From contig CAIYPP010000101.1 in NCBI GenBank assembly GCA_903928115.1, positions 1-37,045 on the forward strand: a DNA stretch of 37,045 nt, read 5' to 3'. The notes under the pieces were generated by a model that was not told the origin of the DNA, did not search any database, and was given only the letters and a program-made list of their open reading frames with translations. The stretch is from an uncultured Planctomycetota bacterium. GTDB lineage: Bacteria; Planctomycetota; UBA1135; GCA-002686595. Within the stretch, counting starts at the first letter, position 1, and every line of letters starts with the position of its first letter. A program made the position numbers and the translations under genes. Below are positions 17,212 to 26,190 of this stretch, one piece after another.

Positions 17212-17221
17212 GCCTCAGCGC
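17205..17221. terminator. Inverted repeat spanning the stop codons of the convergent cupin and selB genes
   Basis: GCGCTGAG and CTCAGCGC are perfect arms around one central C. Both TGA stop codons, one per strand, lie inside the arms. A real hairpin would have seven pairs and a three-base loop. It could act as a small bidirectional terminator, but no U tract follows on either strand. Confidence 0.35.
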
Positions 17222-19131
17222 TTCTTGAGCACGCGGTTCGCGCCGAGCCGCGTGGTCACACCCTTCGAGTCGAAGTACTCGAGCAGTGGAATCAGATACT
17301 TGCGCGTGGTCCCGAGCGCGTCGCGGAGCTCGGGGATCTCGAGGTGCCCGTGCTTCGTGCAGTTCTCGACGACGAGCTGCTTCACCTTCTCGACGGTCGT
17401 GGTCGCCATCACGAACTCGGGGCAGATCTTCTGGAGTGAGCCCTCGTCCGCGCACAGCGCGATCAAGCGGCTGAGGTCCTTCGCAGGTGCGCCCAAGAGT
17501 CCCGCAAGTTCCTCGACCATCGGCGGCTGGTACGCGCGGGCTTCGAGCAGCGCGAGCAGCTTCGTGCGCAGCGCCGCACTTGCGTCGTCGAGCTTCACCT
17601 CGCGCCCCGCCGGAGCGACGAGGCCGCCGGGATGGCGCACGAGGCGCCCACGGCGCGCTTCCTCGTCGATCAGCGCGTCGAGGAACTCCGCCTCGAGGCC
17701 CGTGAGCCTGCGCAGCTCGATCACTTCCATCACGCGCCGCAGCGCGTTCTCAGCGAACCACTTCGAGAGTGCGCCGCGCAGCTTGACCAGCGACTGCTCG
17801 AGCTTGTCCGCGTGGATCCAGCCGTTCTTCGGCGGCAGCGCACGCGCGCGCTTCTCCTTGTAGAGCCGCTCTAGGAGCGCCTGCGTGACCTCGAGCGGCT
17901 GCTTGATCGCCTGCGCGAGCTCTGCGACGGGCACGAGCGTCGCCCCCATGCGCGCGAGCGTCGTCTCCAAGAGCGCCGCGGGATCGCCGAGCGCCTGCGC
18001 CTGCCGCGAGAGCTCCTCGATCACGAAGCCCTTGAAGCGCTTGAGGCGATGGCGACTCTCCTCGACGATGCGGCCACCGCCGAGCGTGACCGACGGCGAC
18101 GCGAGCCGCAGGATGAACGCATCTCCGGGCGCGCACACCAAGGGCTCCGACAGACGCACCTGCACCAGCCCTTCCTCGCCCGGCTGCAGCACCTCGTGAT
18201 CGAGCAAGACGAGCTCGCCGAGCGGATCCGCGGTGCCCGTGTGCAGGCGCACCTCCATCCGGTCCGTCACCGGCCGTCCCAGCGAACGCAGGACGCGCAG
18301 ACGCGCAGCCACCATGCGCACGGGGCTGAAGAAATCCGGCGCCGCCGCCACGTGCCCGCGCACGACGAACTCGGTGTCGACATCGGCGAGGTTGATCGCG
18401 GTCGAGTGCCCGGCGCGCGCAACGTCCGTAGCCTTTCCGTACGCGTGGAGGCCGCGCACCTTACCGCGCACTCCCGCAGGCAGGATCTCGAGCACGTCGC
18501 CGATGCGCACCGTGCCCGACACCGGCACTCCCGTGACGACGGTGCCGAAGCCGGGCTTCGAGAACACGCGCTGGATCGGCAGCCGAAAAATGCCTTCGGC
18601 GGAACGCGGCGCGGTTGCGAGCGCGAGCTCGACGATCGCGGCGCGCAGCTCCTCGACGCCTTGACCGGTGCGCGCAGACACGCGCAGGATCGGCGCACTC
18701 TCGAGGAACGTACCTTGGACCGCCGCGCGCACGTCCTCCTCGGCGAGCTCGACGAGGCCGGGCTCGACCATGTCGACCTTGTTGAGCGCGATCAGCCCTC
18801 GCCGAACGCCGAGCAGGCCCATGATGTCGAGGTGCTCGCGCGTCTGCGGCATCACGCCGTCGTCGGCGGCGACCACGAGCACGACGAGGTCGAGGCCGGT
18901 CGCGCCCGCGACCATGTTGCGCACGAAGCGCTCGTGGCCAGGGACGTCGATGATCCCGACCGTGCGGCCGTCCGGCAGCGCGAGCGGCGCAAAGCCGAGG
19001 TCGATCGTGAGGCCGCGCTCCTTCTCCTCTTTCAGGCGGTCGGGATCGACGCCCGTGAGCGCACGCACGAGGCTCGACTTGCCGTGGTCGATGTGGCCGG
19101 CGGTGCCGATGACGATGGGCTGGATCTGCAT
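17215..19131 (-). CDS. selB: Selenocysteine-specific elongation factor SelB
   Basis: 638 residues from ATG at 19131, chosen because it directly opens [19 protein letters not shown] as in SelB; the length is normal for the family. The GTPase domain has G1 GHIDHGKSS (12-20), G3 DVPGHE (62-67) and G4 NKVD (117-120). Residues 175-375 are the EF-Tu-like beta-barrel domains. Residues 380-638 are the tandem winged-helix domains that bind the SECIS hairpin in mRNA. SelB brings Sec-tRNA(Sec) to UGA codons. This implies a selenocysteine pathway elsewhere in the genome; selA, selD and selC were not found in this window. Convergent with the cupin gene and divergent from yhcC across 50 bases with a symmetric repeat. 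Confidence 0.96.
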   Translation of the reverse strand: MQIQPIVIGTAGHIDHGKSSLVRALTGVDPDRLKEEKERGLTIDLGFAPLALPDGRTVGIIDVPGHERFVRNMVAGATGLDLVVLVVAADDGVMPQTREHLDIMGLLGVRRGLIALNKVDMVEPGLVELAEEDVRAAVQGTFLESAPILRVSARTGQGVEELRAAIVELALATAPRSAEGIFRLPIQRVFSKPGFGTVVTGVPVSGTVRIGDVLEILPAGVRGKVRGLHAYGKATDVARAGHSTAINLADVDTEFVVRGHVAAAPDFFSPVRMVAARLRVLRSLGRPVTDRMEVRLHTGTADPLGELVLLDHEVLQPGEEGLVQVRLSEPLVCAPGDAFILRLASPSVTLGGGRIVEESRHRLKRFKGFVIEELSRQAQALGDPAALLETTLARMGATLVPVAELAQAIKQPLEVTQALLERLYKEKRARALPPKNGWIHADKLEQSLVKLRGALSKWFAENALRRVMEVIELRRLTGLEAEFLDALIDEEARRGRLVRHPGGLVAPAGREVKLDDASAALRTKLLALLEARAYQPPMVEELAGLLGAPAKDLSRLIALCADEGSLQKICPEFVMATTTVEKVKQLVVENCTKHGHLEIPELRDALGTTRKYLIPLLEYFDSKGVTTRLGANRVLKKR

Positions 19132-19147
19132 CGAACGTGAGAGCGCG

Positions 19148-19173
19148 AGGATAGCGTCGGAGCGCGCTATCCT
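19148..19173. promoter_or_regulatory. Symmetric element in the 50-bp selB/yhcC divergent spacer
   Basis: AGGATAGCG (19148-19156) and CGCTATCCT (19165-19173) are perfect nine-base inverted arms with an eight-base spacer; allowing one bulge, GCGC outside extends it. Each arm places a TATCCT -10-like hexamer facing outward: 19168-19173 towards yhcC and 19153-19148 towards selB. The starts are eight and 16 bases beyond the hexamers. It may be an operator, a bidirectional promoter, or both. No -35 was recognised. Confidence 0.5.
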
Positions 19174-19181
19174 GCGCGGCG

Positions 19182-20123
19182 ATGGAGCCCCTGCGATTCC
19201 GCACCTTCGGCGCGTGGACGCGCGAGCGCTTTGGCGCACCGCTGCACCGCGTGTCGCTCGACGCGGGCTCGCAGTGCCCCAACCGCGACGGGAGCAAGGG
19301 CTACGGCGGCTGCGTGTACTGCGACGTCGAAGGCTCCGGTACAGGTGCGCTGCGCGCGGGCGAGGACCTCGCGCAGCAGCTGCGCAGCGGCCTCGCGCGC
19401 GTGGCACGCCGCAAGAATGCCGGCCCAGCGATCGCCTATTTTCAGTCCTACTCGAACACCTACGTATCTCTCGAGCGGCTCGAAGAGGTGCTCCGCGTGG
19501 TCGAGCCTTACGTCGGCCGCGAGGTGGTCGCGCTGAGCGTCGCCACGCGCCCCGACACCCTCTCGGAATCATCGCTCGATGTGCTCGCGCGCTGGAACGA
19601 GCGTCTTCCCGTCTGGGTCGAGCTCGGGCTCGAGTGCGCCGATGACCAACGACTCGTGGAGATCCACCGCCTGCACACCGTGGCCGAGTTCGAGGACGCC
19701 GTGCGGCGCACTCGCGCGCGCGGACTGCTCGCCGTGGGGCACGCGATCCTCGGTCTGCCGGGGGACGGGCGGGACGGCGCGCTGCGCACCGCGGAGGTGC
19801 TCGCGCGCACGGGCTGCGAGGGCGTCAAGGTTCACCAGCTGATGGTGCTGCGCAAGACCGTGCTCGAGCACTGGTGGCGCGACGGCAAGGTCGAGCTGCT
19901 CGACGAAGCGACGTACGTCGACTGGCTCGCGGACTTCGTCGAGCGGCTGGCACCGGAGCAAGTGCTCCATCGACTCCAAGCCGACGCGGAGCCGCCGCAC
20001 CTTGTAGCGCCCGCGGCGACGCCGCATGCGACGGCCGTTCGCGACCGACTCGAAGCCGAGCTCGCGCGTCGCGGGACGCGCCAAGGCTCGCGCTACGCCG
20101 CGGCTCAGGCGCCCGCGACGTAG
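19182..20123 (+). CDS. YhcC-type radical SAM protein (TIGR01212 family)
   Basis: 313 residues from ATG at 19182. The N-terminus [19 protein letters not shown] is close to the NTFGRYLKQRFG opening of this family. The [4Fe-4S] cluster cysteines are C32, C44 and C47 in a C-x11-C-x2-C arrangement, [17 protein letters not shown], which is the special spacing of the YhcC/Elp3-like group. Later motifs [16 protein letters not shown] and [10 protein letters not shown] also fit. Such enzymes split S-adenosylmethionine to make a radical; the YhcC substrate is not established. The gene has almost no leader if the TATCCT element is its promoter, so it may be leaderless. Its last 19 bases overlap the 3' end of the convergent zinc-ribbon gene. 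Confidence 0.93.
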   Translation: MEPLRFRTFGAWTRERFGAPLHRVSLDAGSQCPNRDGSKGYGGCVYCDVEGSGTGALRAGEDLAQQLRSGLARVARRKNAGPAIAYFQSYSNTYVSLERLEEVLRVVEPYVGREVVALSVATRPDTLSESSLDVLARWNERLPVWVELGLECADDQRLVEIHRLHTVAEFEDAVRRTRARGLLAVGHAILGLPGDGRDGALRTAEVLARTGCEGVKVHQLMVLRKTVLEHWWRDGKVELLDEATYVDWLADFVERLAPEQVLHRLQADAEPPHLVAPAATPHATAVRDRLEAELARRGTRQGSRYAAAQAPAT

Positions 20124-20818
20124 AAGATGCGATCGCAGGACGGGCAGGTGACGACCGCCGTCCCGCGCGCGACGCGCACGTAGAGGTTCACCGGCACCTG
20201 AATGTAGCAGGCCTGACAGACGCGCTCCTCGAGCGCGGCGAGCGCGATGCCCTCGCGCGTCTGCAGCAAGCGCTCGTAGTGCTGGAAGATCTCGGGCTCG
20301 ATATTCGGCGCCATGCGCTGCTTGCGCTGCGCTTCGAGCTCGCCGAGCCGTGCCTGCGCCGTCGCCATCTCCTTGTCGACGTTGCCCGAGAACTCGGCGA
20401 AGACCTTCTCCGCGGCGTCGATCTCCGCTTGGATGCGCTTCTCCTCGGCCTCGAACGTCTCGATCTCCGTCATGTGCGTGAGCGCCTGCTCGTCCGCGAG
20501 GGAGATGTCCTTCTTGAGCGACTTGATCTGGTGCGCGTAGGCGGCGTGCAGCGCGACGTCCGCGCGCGAGTGCGCCATCTCGTTTTCCACCTTGCGAATG
20601 CGCTGGCGGGCGACGGTGGAGACGTCTTCGAGTTCCTTGACCTTGACCTTGAGGTCGAGGGCTCGCTTGTGGGTCTCGTCGCGGCGCCCGACGAGCGCGT
20701 CGATCTGGGCGCGGCGGGTCGCGCGCTCGGCCGGCAGCCGCCGGAGCTCGTCCTTCACGCGATAGAGGTCGGAGTCGAGTTCCTGAAGAGCGAGCAGTGC
20801 TTGGATCGTGTCCTGCAT
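20105..20818 (-). CDS. Coiled-coil protein with C-terminal C4 zinc ribbon (DUF164/CT398-like)
   Basis: 237 residues from ATG at 20818. Residues 1-165 are strongly charged heptad-like helices typical of a long antiparallel coiled coil. Residues 195-237 form a zinc ribbon with C201-x2-C204 and C225-x2-C228, CQACYIQVP and [10 protein letters not shown]. This layout matches the DUF164 family, of which chlamydial CT398 is a structurally studied member reported to bind sigma-54 and secretion components. Whether that applies here is unknown. The gene lies 164 bases after rpoD on the same strand, behind two strong hairpins, so it is probably separately transcribed. Its 3' end overlaps yhcC by 19 bases. 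Confidence 0.85.
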   Translation of the reverse strand: MQDTIQALLALQELDSDLYRVKDELRRLPAERATRRAQIDALVGRRDETHKRALDLKVKVKELEDVSTVARQRIRKVENEMAHSRADVALHAAYAHQIKSLKKDISLADEQALTHMTEIETFEAEEKRIQAEIDAAEKVFAEFSGNVDKEMATAQARLGELEAQRKQRMAPNIEPEIFQHYERLLQTREGIALAALEERVCQACYIQVPVNLYVRVARGTAVVTCPSCDRIFYVAGA

Positions 20819-20899
20819 GGATTCCTTCGCCGCGCGGCGCGAGCAGTCTAGCGACCGTCTGGCCCCGCTAGAAGGCGCCCGCGGCAACTCCAACGCAAG

Positions 20900-20932
20900 C
20901 CGGCCGTCCCGCGAGCGTCGCGGGGCGGCCGG
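20900..20932 (-). terminator. 14-pair GC hairpin downstream of rpoD
   Basis: CCGGCCGTCCCGCG and CGCGGGGCGGCCGG pair over 14 positions with one G-U and a five-base loop. It lies 51 bases beyond the rpoD stop. No U tract follows, so it may work with Rho or as an RNA-stabilising element. Confidence 0.5.
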
Positions 20933-20946
20933 AGTGGATAGGAACA

Positions 20947-20977
20947 GCCCGCAGGGCCCTTGGGGGGCCTGCGGGGC
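20947..20977 (-). terminator. GC hairpin immediately after the rpoD stop
   Basis: GCCCGCAGG and CCTGCGGGGC arms pair with a one-base bulge around a G-rich loop, five bases after the rpoD stop codon. Transcript beyond it reads TGTTCCTATCC, with no continuous U run. With the 14-pair stem that follows it forms a double hairpin between rpoD and the zinc-ribbon gene. Confidence 0.5.
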
Positions 20978-20982
20978 GCCTT

Positions 20983-22731
20983 TCAGGGCAGGGTCGTGAT
21001 CGGCTCGTTCTCGTCGGGGATGGTCACCCCATCGAGGAAGCTCGCGAGCTGGCGCGCGCGGACCGGGTGGCGCAGCTTGCGCACGGCCTTGGCCTCGATC
21101 TGACGCACGCGCTCGCGCGTGACGCGGAAGATGCGGCCGACCTCTTCGAGCGTGTAGGTGTAGCCGTCGCCGATGCCGTAGCGCAGCTTGACGATCTCGC
21201 GCTCGCGGAACGTCAGCGTCTGCAGCACCTCGTCGATGCGCTCCTTCAGCATCTCGTGGCCAGCGGCCATCACCGGGCTCTCGGCCGTCTCGTCTTCGAT
21301 GAAGTCGCCGAAGTAGCTGTCGTCGGACTCGCCGATCGGACGATCGAGCGAGATCGGGTGCTTGCTGATCTTGATCACCCGCTTCGCCTCGTCGACCGAG
21401 ATGCCCGTGGCCTCGGCCACTTCCTCGACCGACGGCTCGCGACCCTTCTGCTGCACCAGCTTCTTGGTCACGTTGCGCAGCTTCGACATCGTCTCGATCA
21501 TGTGCACGGGGATGCGGATCGTGCGCGCCTGATCGGCGATCGAGCGCGTGATCGCCTGACGGATCCACCACGTGGCGTAGGTCGAGAACTTGTAGCCGCG
21601 GCGGTACTCGTACTTCTCGACGGCCTTCATCAGGCCCGTGTTGCCCTCTTGGATGAGGTCGAGGAACGAGAGCCCGCGGTTGCGGTACTTCTTCGCGATC
21701 GAGACCACGAGGCGCAGGTTGCCGCTCGACAGCTTGCGCTTGGCGTCTTCGTACTCGAGGTAGTGCAGGCGAGCCTGCTCGACGCGCCGCTTGAGACGGT
21801 CGGCGGGCTCGAGCGCCGCGGCCTCGAGCTCGAGCAGGCGCGCGGAGAGTTCCTTGACCTGATCGGCCTTCTTCGCCGCCTTCGCGGCGGCGAGCTTGCG
21901 CTCGATCGCACGCATCTCGCGGTGGTGTGCGTCCATCGCGTCGATGTACGGCTTGAACTTCTTGACCTGGAGGTGGCACTCCTCGATCAGGATCACGAGC
22001 TTGCGGCGCAGCTCCTGCACCCGCTTGAGCGCTTCGGAGCGCTCCTTGCGCGTGGTCTTCGCGTCGAGCAGCGGCGCGTACTCGGCCTTGATGCGAGCGA
22101 GCAGCGTCTTGATGGTGACGATGTTCACCGGCAGACGACGCGCGAGGAAGTTCTTGCCCAGCGTCTCGACGATCTTGGGATCGTCGTCCGGCTTGGGGTT
22201 GGGGTTGACCTTGAGCGTGCGGTCGAAGGCGAGCTCGCCGCGCTGCACTTGCTCGAGCGTGCGCAGACCGGAGTCCATGCACATGCCGGAGCCGACGCAC
22301 TTCTTGCGGAAGCGCTTGCGCGTGATCTCGATCGTCTTCGCGAGGAAGATCTCCTCGTCGCGCGTGAGCAGCGGGATCTCGCCCATCTGCGTCAGGTACA
22401 TGCGCACCGGGTCGTCGATCTTCTCGGGCATCACGCCCTTTTGGAACGCGGGCTCGGGCACGCCTTCGTCGTCGCCCGTGTCGACCGCCTCCTCTTCCTT
22501 CAAGCCCGGATCGTCGTCCTCGCCGCCGAGCACGTCGCCCGCCGACGGCGTCTCCGCGTCGTCGAGGATCTCGATGCCGTGGTCCTCGAGCTGGACGAAG
22601 AGCGCGTCCATCTTCTCAGGCGGCAGGAACTGATCTTCTAGGAGACGGTTGATCTCGGAGAAGGTGAGGTAGCCCTTCTTGCGGCCTTCCTCGATGAAGA
22701 GCTTTGCGGTGTCTTCCGTTTTTTCAGACAT
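20983..22731 (-). CDS. rpoD: Primary RNA polymerase sigma factor (sigma-70, RpoD)
   Basis: 582 residues from ATG at 22731, a start that gives the expected region 1.1. Region 1.1 is at 8-58, followed by an acidic linker (58-95). Region 1.2 is [20 protein letters not shown] (106-125). Residues 140-330 are a charged non-conserved region. Region 2 includes [16 protein letters not shown] and 2.4 [20 protein letters not shown] (385-404), which reads the -10 element. Region 3 is at 405-470. Region 4.2 [20 protein letters not shown] (527-546) reads the -35. The presence of 1.1 and the intact 2.4 mark it as the housekeeping sigma. Its ATG overlaps the dnaG end by eight bases, so both are made from one message; rpsU, often upstream of dnaG, is absent. 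Confidence 0.97.
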   Translation of the reverse strand: MSEKTEDTAKLFIEEGRKKGYLTFSEINRLLEDQFLPPEKMDALFVQLEDHGIEILDDAETPSAGDVLGGEDDDPGLKEEEAVDTGDDEGVPEPAFQKGVMPEKIDDPVRMYLTQMGEIPLLTRDEEIFLAKTIEITRKRFRKKCVGSGMCMDSGLRTLEQVQRGELAFDRTLKVNPNPKPDDDPKIVETLGKNFLARRLPVNIVTIKTLLARIKAEYAPLLDAKTTRKERSEALKRVQELRRKLVILIEECHLQVKKFKPYIDAMDAHHREMRAIERKLAAAKAAKKADQVKELSARLLELEAAALEPADRLKRRVEQARLHYLEYEDAKRKLSSGNLRLVVSIAKKYRNRGLSFLDLIQEGNTGLMKAVEKYEYRRGYKFSTYATWWIRQAITRSIADQARTIRIPVHMIETMSKLRNVTKKLVQQKGREPSVEEVAEATGISVDEAKRVIKISKHPISLDRPIGESDDSYFGDFIEDETAESPVMAAGHEMLKERIDEVLQTLTFREREIVKLRYGIGDGYTYTLEEVGRIFRVTRERVRQIEAKAVRKLRHPVRARQLASFLDGVTIPDENEPITTLP

Positions 22732-24700
22732 GGGTGCCTCGGTTGAAGCTGTCCTTGAGCTGCGCCTCGAACTCGCGCAGTTGGTCGGGTGAAACGGCGA
22801 CCCCCGCCGCGAGATCGCGCAGGATTTCCTCCCTGCGAATCGCGAGACAGGTCGCCAAGATCGTGTCGCTCTCCTCTTCGAAGAGCGCGCGTGCGCTGTC
22901 GGCGCTGGAGCCATGGGCGACCAGCGCGGAGATCTGCGAGCGTGCGGGGTCGTCGCCGAGCGCGTTGAACACGTCGTCGAGCGCGAAAGTCCCCAGCGTG
23001 CGCGCGTGGAGCTCGGCCAAGACCTCGAGGATGCGCCGCATGTCGCGATCGGCCGCCCACTCCGCGTAGGAGAGGAAGTCCTTGGCGAGCGTCGGCTCGA
23101 GCAGCGCCGCAGCCGCGAGCCCGCGCAGCGCCTGCGCGAGGCGCCGCTGGTGGATGCTCGGCAGCGCCGGAGGCGACGAAGGCTCACCGCTCGCGCGCTC
23201 CGTGTCCGAGTCCCCCATGCGCGCAACTCCCGCCGACGAGGCTCCGTTCGACGAGCCCCCCATCGGGGAGCCGACCGACGAGTTCGGTCCACGAGCGGCC
23301 CCTGCGCGCTCGCGCCGCGCGCGCTCGAGTGCTGCGCGACGCTCGGGCAGACTCTCGTACTGTGCCCGAACGCTTTCCACCGGCACGCCGAGCTCGCGAG
23401 CGAGCACGCTCATGTGGTCGTCGCGAGCGATCGGACGCGAGAGCTTCGAGACGAGGCCGAGCACCGTATCGAGGGCCTTGTAGCGCTCGTCGCCCTCGCA
23501 GCCACGCACCCAGCCGAGCAGGAAGTCGAACCACGGCACGGCAGCCTCGAGCTGGCGCTCGATCGGGCCGGCGCCGTCGCGCACGAGCACGTCGCACGGA
23601 TCCTCGTCGCCGGGGATGCGCACCACATCGATCTTCACGTCGAGCGGCAGGAGACCGCCGAGCGCGCGCACCGTGGCCTTCAAGCCCGCCGAGTCGCCGT
23701 CGAAGAGCAGGCTGATGCGCCGCGCGCCCGAGCGCCGCACGAGCGCGGCGTGGTACTCCGTCGTCGCGGTGCCGAGCACGGCCACCACCGTGCGCAGTCC
23801 GACTTGGTGGGCCGCCATCACGTCGGTGTAGCCCTCGACGACGATCAAGTGCCCCGTGCGGCGCACGTGGGCGAGCGCGTGATCGAGCGCATAGAACACG
23901 TGGCCCTTGTGGAAGAGCGGCGTCTCGGGCGTGTTGACGTACTTCGGACCGGCCTCGTCGTCGTCGGACAGGCGCCGGGCGCCGAAGCCGAGCGTGCGGC
24001 CCTTGTCGTCGCGCACAGGGAACATCACGCGACCGCGGAAGAAGTCGTAGGGACCGCGCTCGTTCACGCGCGCGAGTCCGAGCTCGACCAGGCGTTCGAC
24101 GGGGATCTGCTGGCGCGAGGTGGCCTCGACCAGCGCGCGCCCGTTCGGCGGCGAGAAGCCGATGCCGAAGGCGTTGAGCGTCTCGTCGGTGAGCCCGCGC
24201 CCGCGCAGGTAGGACAACGCCTCGGCGCCCTCGGGCCGACGCAGGAACTGGCCGTAGAAGCGCTGGGCGCGCGCCATCAGCTCGAAGCGCGGCTCGGCCT
24301 CCTCGCGGCGACGCTCGTCGTCGCGACGCTGAGGCAGCGCGACGCCGCAGCGCTCGGAGAGCGTCTTCAGCGCCACATGGAAGTCCACGTTGTCGTGGCG
24401 CTTGATGAACTCGATCACGTCCCCGCCGGTGCCGCAGGCGCCGTAGCAGTGCCACGTGCCCCGCCGCGGATCGACCTTGAAGGACGGCGACTTTTCCTGG
24501 TGGAACGGGCAGCACGCCTGCCACAGCGCACCCGCGCGCTTGAGCTCGGGGACGCGCTCGCGCACGACCTCTTCGATCGGGCTGCGGAGCTTGATCTCCT
24601 GCTTGGCGTTCTCGTAGTCGGTGAGAGACACGGGTGGCGGTGCGCGTGGCCGGGACGGGCGCGGCGCGTTGGGTGGAGGACGGTCAGCCCCGGAGGGCAT
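22724..24700 (-). CDS. dnaG: DNA primase DnaG
   Basis: 658 residues from ATG at 24700; a GTG at 24631 just before the conserved start is an alternative that removes a Pro-rich tail. The CHC2 zinc finger is at 60-100: C64-x2-H67-x17-C85-x3-C89, with one extra residue between the last two cysteines compared with E. coli (x2). The TOPRIM catalytic domain has E289-G-Y-x-D293 and D334-G-D336, which bind Mg2+. Residues 480-520 are a Ser/Gly/Arg-rich linker to the C-terminal helical domain (525-658) that should bind DnaB helicase. Primase makes the RNA primers for replication. It is the first gene of a dnaG-rpoD operon, with a leader of about 550 bases and a promoter candidate near 25266-25294. Confidence 0.95.
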   Translation of the reverse strand: MPSGADRPPPNAPRPSRPRAPPPVSLTDYENAKQEIKLRSPIEEVVRERVPELKRAGALWQACCPFHQEKSPSFKVDPRRGTWHCYGACGTGGDVIEFIKRHDNVDFHVALKTLSERCGVALPQRRDDERRREEAEPRFELMARAQRFYGQFLRRPEGAEALSYLRGRGLTDETLNAFGIGFSPPNGRALVEATSRQQIPVERLVELGLARVNERGPYDFFRGRVMFPVRDDKGRTLGFGARRLSDDDEAGPKYVNTPETPLFHKGHVFYALDHALAHVRRTGHLIVVEGYTDVMAAHQVGLRTVVAVLGTATTEYHAALVRRSGARRISLLFDGDSAGLKATVRALGGLLPLDVKIDVVRIPGDEDPCDVLVRDGAGPIERQLEAAVPWFDFLLGWVRGCEGDERYKALDTVLGLVSKLSRPIARDDHMSVLARELGVPVESVRAQYESLPERRAALERARRERAGAARGPNSSVGSPMGGSSNGASSAGVARMGDSDTERASGEPSSPPALPSIHQRRLAQALRGLAAAALLEPTLAKDFLSYAEWAADRDMRRILEVLAELHARTLGTFALDDVFNALGDDPARSQISALVAHGSSADSARALFEEESDTILATCLAIRREEILRDLAAGVAVSPDQLREFEAQLKDSFNRGTHV

Positions 24701-25265
24701 GGCCCGTCGGGTTTCCGTCGGTGGAGGCGGTGGGAAGGGTGGTTGGGAGCGACCTCACGCCGCAGAAGGAGGGGGCGCCACCGAGGACATGGCTGTCCGC
24801 GGCTGGGGCGCGCTCTACTGCTGCGTGCGATCCGTCGAGGAAGACTACCCCTGTTCCGAGCACGGGGTCGGAAGTCCGGACAAAGCCCCCCCGCGAGGGC
24901 AGGAAAGCGCCGAGAGCCTGGAAATCCCCCGCCCGCGGACCCGACGAAGGGGCACGGAGGTCGCTGGGCACGGGGAAAACGCTTCGCATGGGGCCGGACG
25001 AACAGGCGGGACTCGGGCGGGTGAGCCAGAGGCCCGACGCGGCGAAGCCGAGGCGGGCGGGCACGCTGTTTCGCAGGGGAAACCGCGGCTTCTCGCTCGG
25101 ATCGCGGGGACGGAGCGCCGCGCTCCCCGGGGGAGGGGTGCGGCCGACAGGGACGGGTTGGGCAGGCGCTCGGTCGGGGTGGCAGCGGCTGCGAAGGTCG
25201 GCGCCGGTCAAGGCCGTGCGGCGAAGCGTGGAGTCAGCCGGACCCCTAGATATCCGAAGCGGGGG

Positions 25266-25294
25266 TGTATAGCCCCGACCCAGAAAAAAGCCAA
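25266..25294 (-). promoter_or_regulatory. Sigma-70 type promoter candidate for dnaG-rpoD
   Basis: Reading on the minus strand, TTGGCT (25294-25289) is followed after 17 bases by TATACA (25271-25266). Each matches four of six consensus bases. It is the best promoter match in the window and sits in an AT-rich patch right after rsmA. A transcript from here would have a leader of about 555 bases before the dnaG ATG. Confidence 0.55.
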
Positions 25295-25303
25295 GAAAAA
25301 AAA
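25284..25303 (-). terminator. T-rich tract just after the rsmA stop
   Basis: The minus strand reads nine T, CTTGGC, then a run of six T, within three bases of the rsmA TGA. No clear hairpin precedes it, so it is not a standard intrinsic terminator. It overlaps the -35 of the dnaG promoter candidate and may mainly supply AT-rich promoter DNA. Confidence 0.3.
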
Positions 25304-25305
25304 GC

Positions 25306-26190
25306 TCAGCGATCCGTGGTCCGACTGCGCAGCAGGGAGATCCAAGGCCCATGGCCGACGTCCTCGGGCCGCAGCAGCGGATCGAGCCCCACGAGCGCGC
25401 ACAGCCGCTCCGCCTCCTCGCCGCTGCCGAAGTGCTCCGCCAGTCGGTTGCGGATCGTCTTGCGCCGCTGGGAGAAGAGCGTGTCGAGCAGCCGGTCGAG
25501 GTCCGAGAGCAGGGCGGCACTCGGGCGCTCCGCGCGCAGCTCGAGCCGCAGGAGCGAGCTGTCGACCTGGGGCCGCGGCCAGAAGAGCTGTGGGCCGAGG
25601 TCGCGCAGGTGCTCGATCGCGTACACGGCCTGCAAGCGCGCGCTGATCGCGCCGTAGGTCTTCGAGCCCGGCTCGGCCGCGAGGCGCAGCGCGAGGTCCT
25701 TTTGCAGCAGCACCGTCGCCGAGCGCGGCGGGTTGGGAAGTCGCGCGAGCGCCGCGAGGATCGGCGTTCCGGCAGAGTACGGCAGGTTCGACACGAGCTT
25801 CCACGGCCCGCTCTGCGGCAGGGCCGCGAGCAGCTCCGGAGCGAGCGCGTGCTTGCCTTCGAGTGCGTCGCGCACGATCCACTGCACGCGTTCCTCTCCG
25901 AGGAACTCGCGCGAGAACTGCGCGAGCCGCTCGTCGATCTCGACCGCGATCACCTTCGCGCCTGCGGCGAGCAGCTGGGCCGTGAGCACGCCCGCGCCCG
26001 GGCCGATCTCCAAGACGAGCTCGCCGGGCTCGATGCGCGCGTCGCGCACGATCGCGCGCAGCATGTTCTCGTCGACGAGGAAGTTCTGGCCGAGCGTGCG
26101 CGAAGGCTCGAAGCCTGCCATCTCGAGCGCGGCCTTGATCTCGCTCCAGCGCGCGCGACGCGGAGCTTCGTGCTCGGGGCCCGTGCTCAC
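25306..26190 (-). CDS. rsmA: 16S rRNA adenine dimethyltransferase RsmA (KsgA)
   Basis: 294 residues from GTG at 26190, which overlaps the stop of the SUMF1-like gene as GTGA. An N-terminal stretch of about 30 residues precedes the conserved start GQNFLVDENMLRAIV. SAM-binding motif I is VLEIGPGAGVLT (E61 to G67); motif IV is SNLPYSAGTPIL with N135-L-P-Y138, which positions the target adenines. FSQRRKTIRNRL near 245 is also typical. RsmA dimethylates two adjacent adenines in helix 45 of 16S rRNA during late 30S assembly. Length is slightly above the usual 270. Co-translation with an envelope lipoprotein gene is unusual. Confidence 0.95.
   Translation of the reverse strand: MSTGPEHEAPRRARWSEIKAALEMAGFEPSRTLGQNFLVDENMLRAIVRDARIEPGELVLEIGPGAGVLTAQLLAAGAKVIAVEIDERLAQFSREFLGEERVQWIVRDALEGKHALAPELLAALPQSGPWKLVSNLPYSAGTPILAALARLPNPPRSATVLLQKDLALRLAAEPGSKTYGAISARLQAVYAIEHLRDLGPQLFWPRPQVDSSLLRLELRAERPSAALLSDLDRLLDTLFSQRRKTIRNRLAEHFGSGEEAERLCALVGLDPLLRPEDVGHGPWISLLRSRTTDR

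Larger units (their letters stand above)
24701..25305. other. 605-bp geneless leader between rsmA and dnaG
   Basis: No protein or RNA gene was recognised on either strand. It is very GC-rich, with several local stems such as GGAGCGC/GCGCTCC at 25114-25128. Reading towards dnaG, a promoter candidate lies at the far end, so nearly the whole stretch would be 5' leader RNA. A GGAAGTCCGGAC string at 24870-24881 recalls RNase P RNA but the other conserved parts are missing. Open frames on either strand here have no start signal, domain or plausible composition. Confidence 0.5.

Noticed and set aside
21067..22641. A 524-residue plus-strand frame opposite rpoD
   Set aside because: Antisense to a conserved sigma factor and rich in His, Arg, Leu and Asp repeats.
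24870..24881. A GGAAGTCCGGAC string recalling the P4 region of RNase P RNA
   Set aside because: The paired ACAGAA region and the rest of the conserved core are missing on both strands.
25284..25303. T-rich tract after rsmA as a normal intrinsic terminator
   Set aside because: No GC hairpin stands before it, so it was kept only as a weak element and as promoter context.
24684..25520. A 278-residue minus-strand frame covering the dnaG leader and part of rsmA
   Set aside because: It overlaps conserved rsmA in another frame and shows no domain; the leader has better evidence as untranslated.
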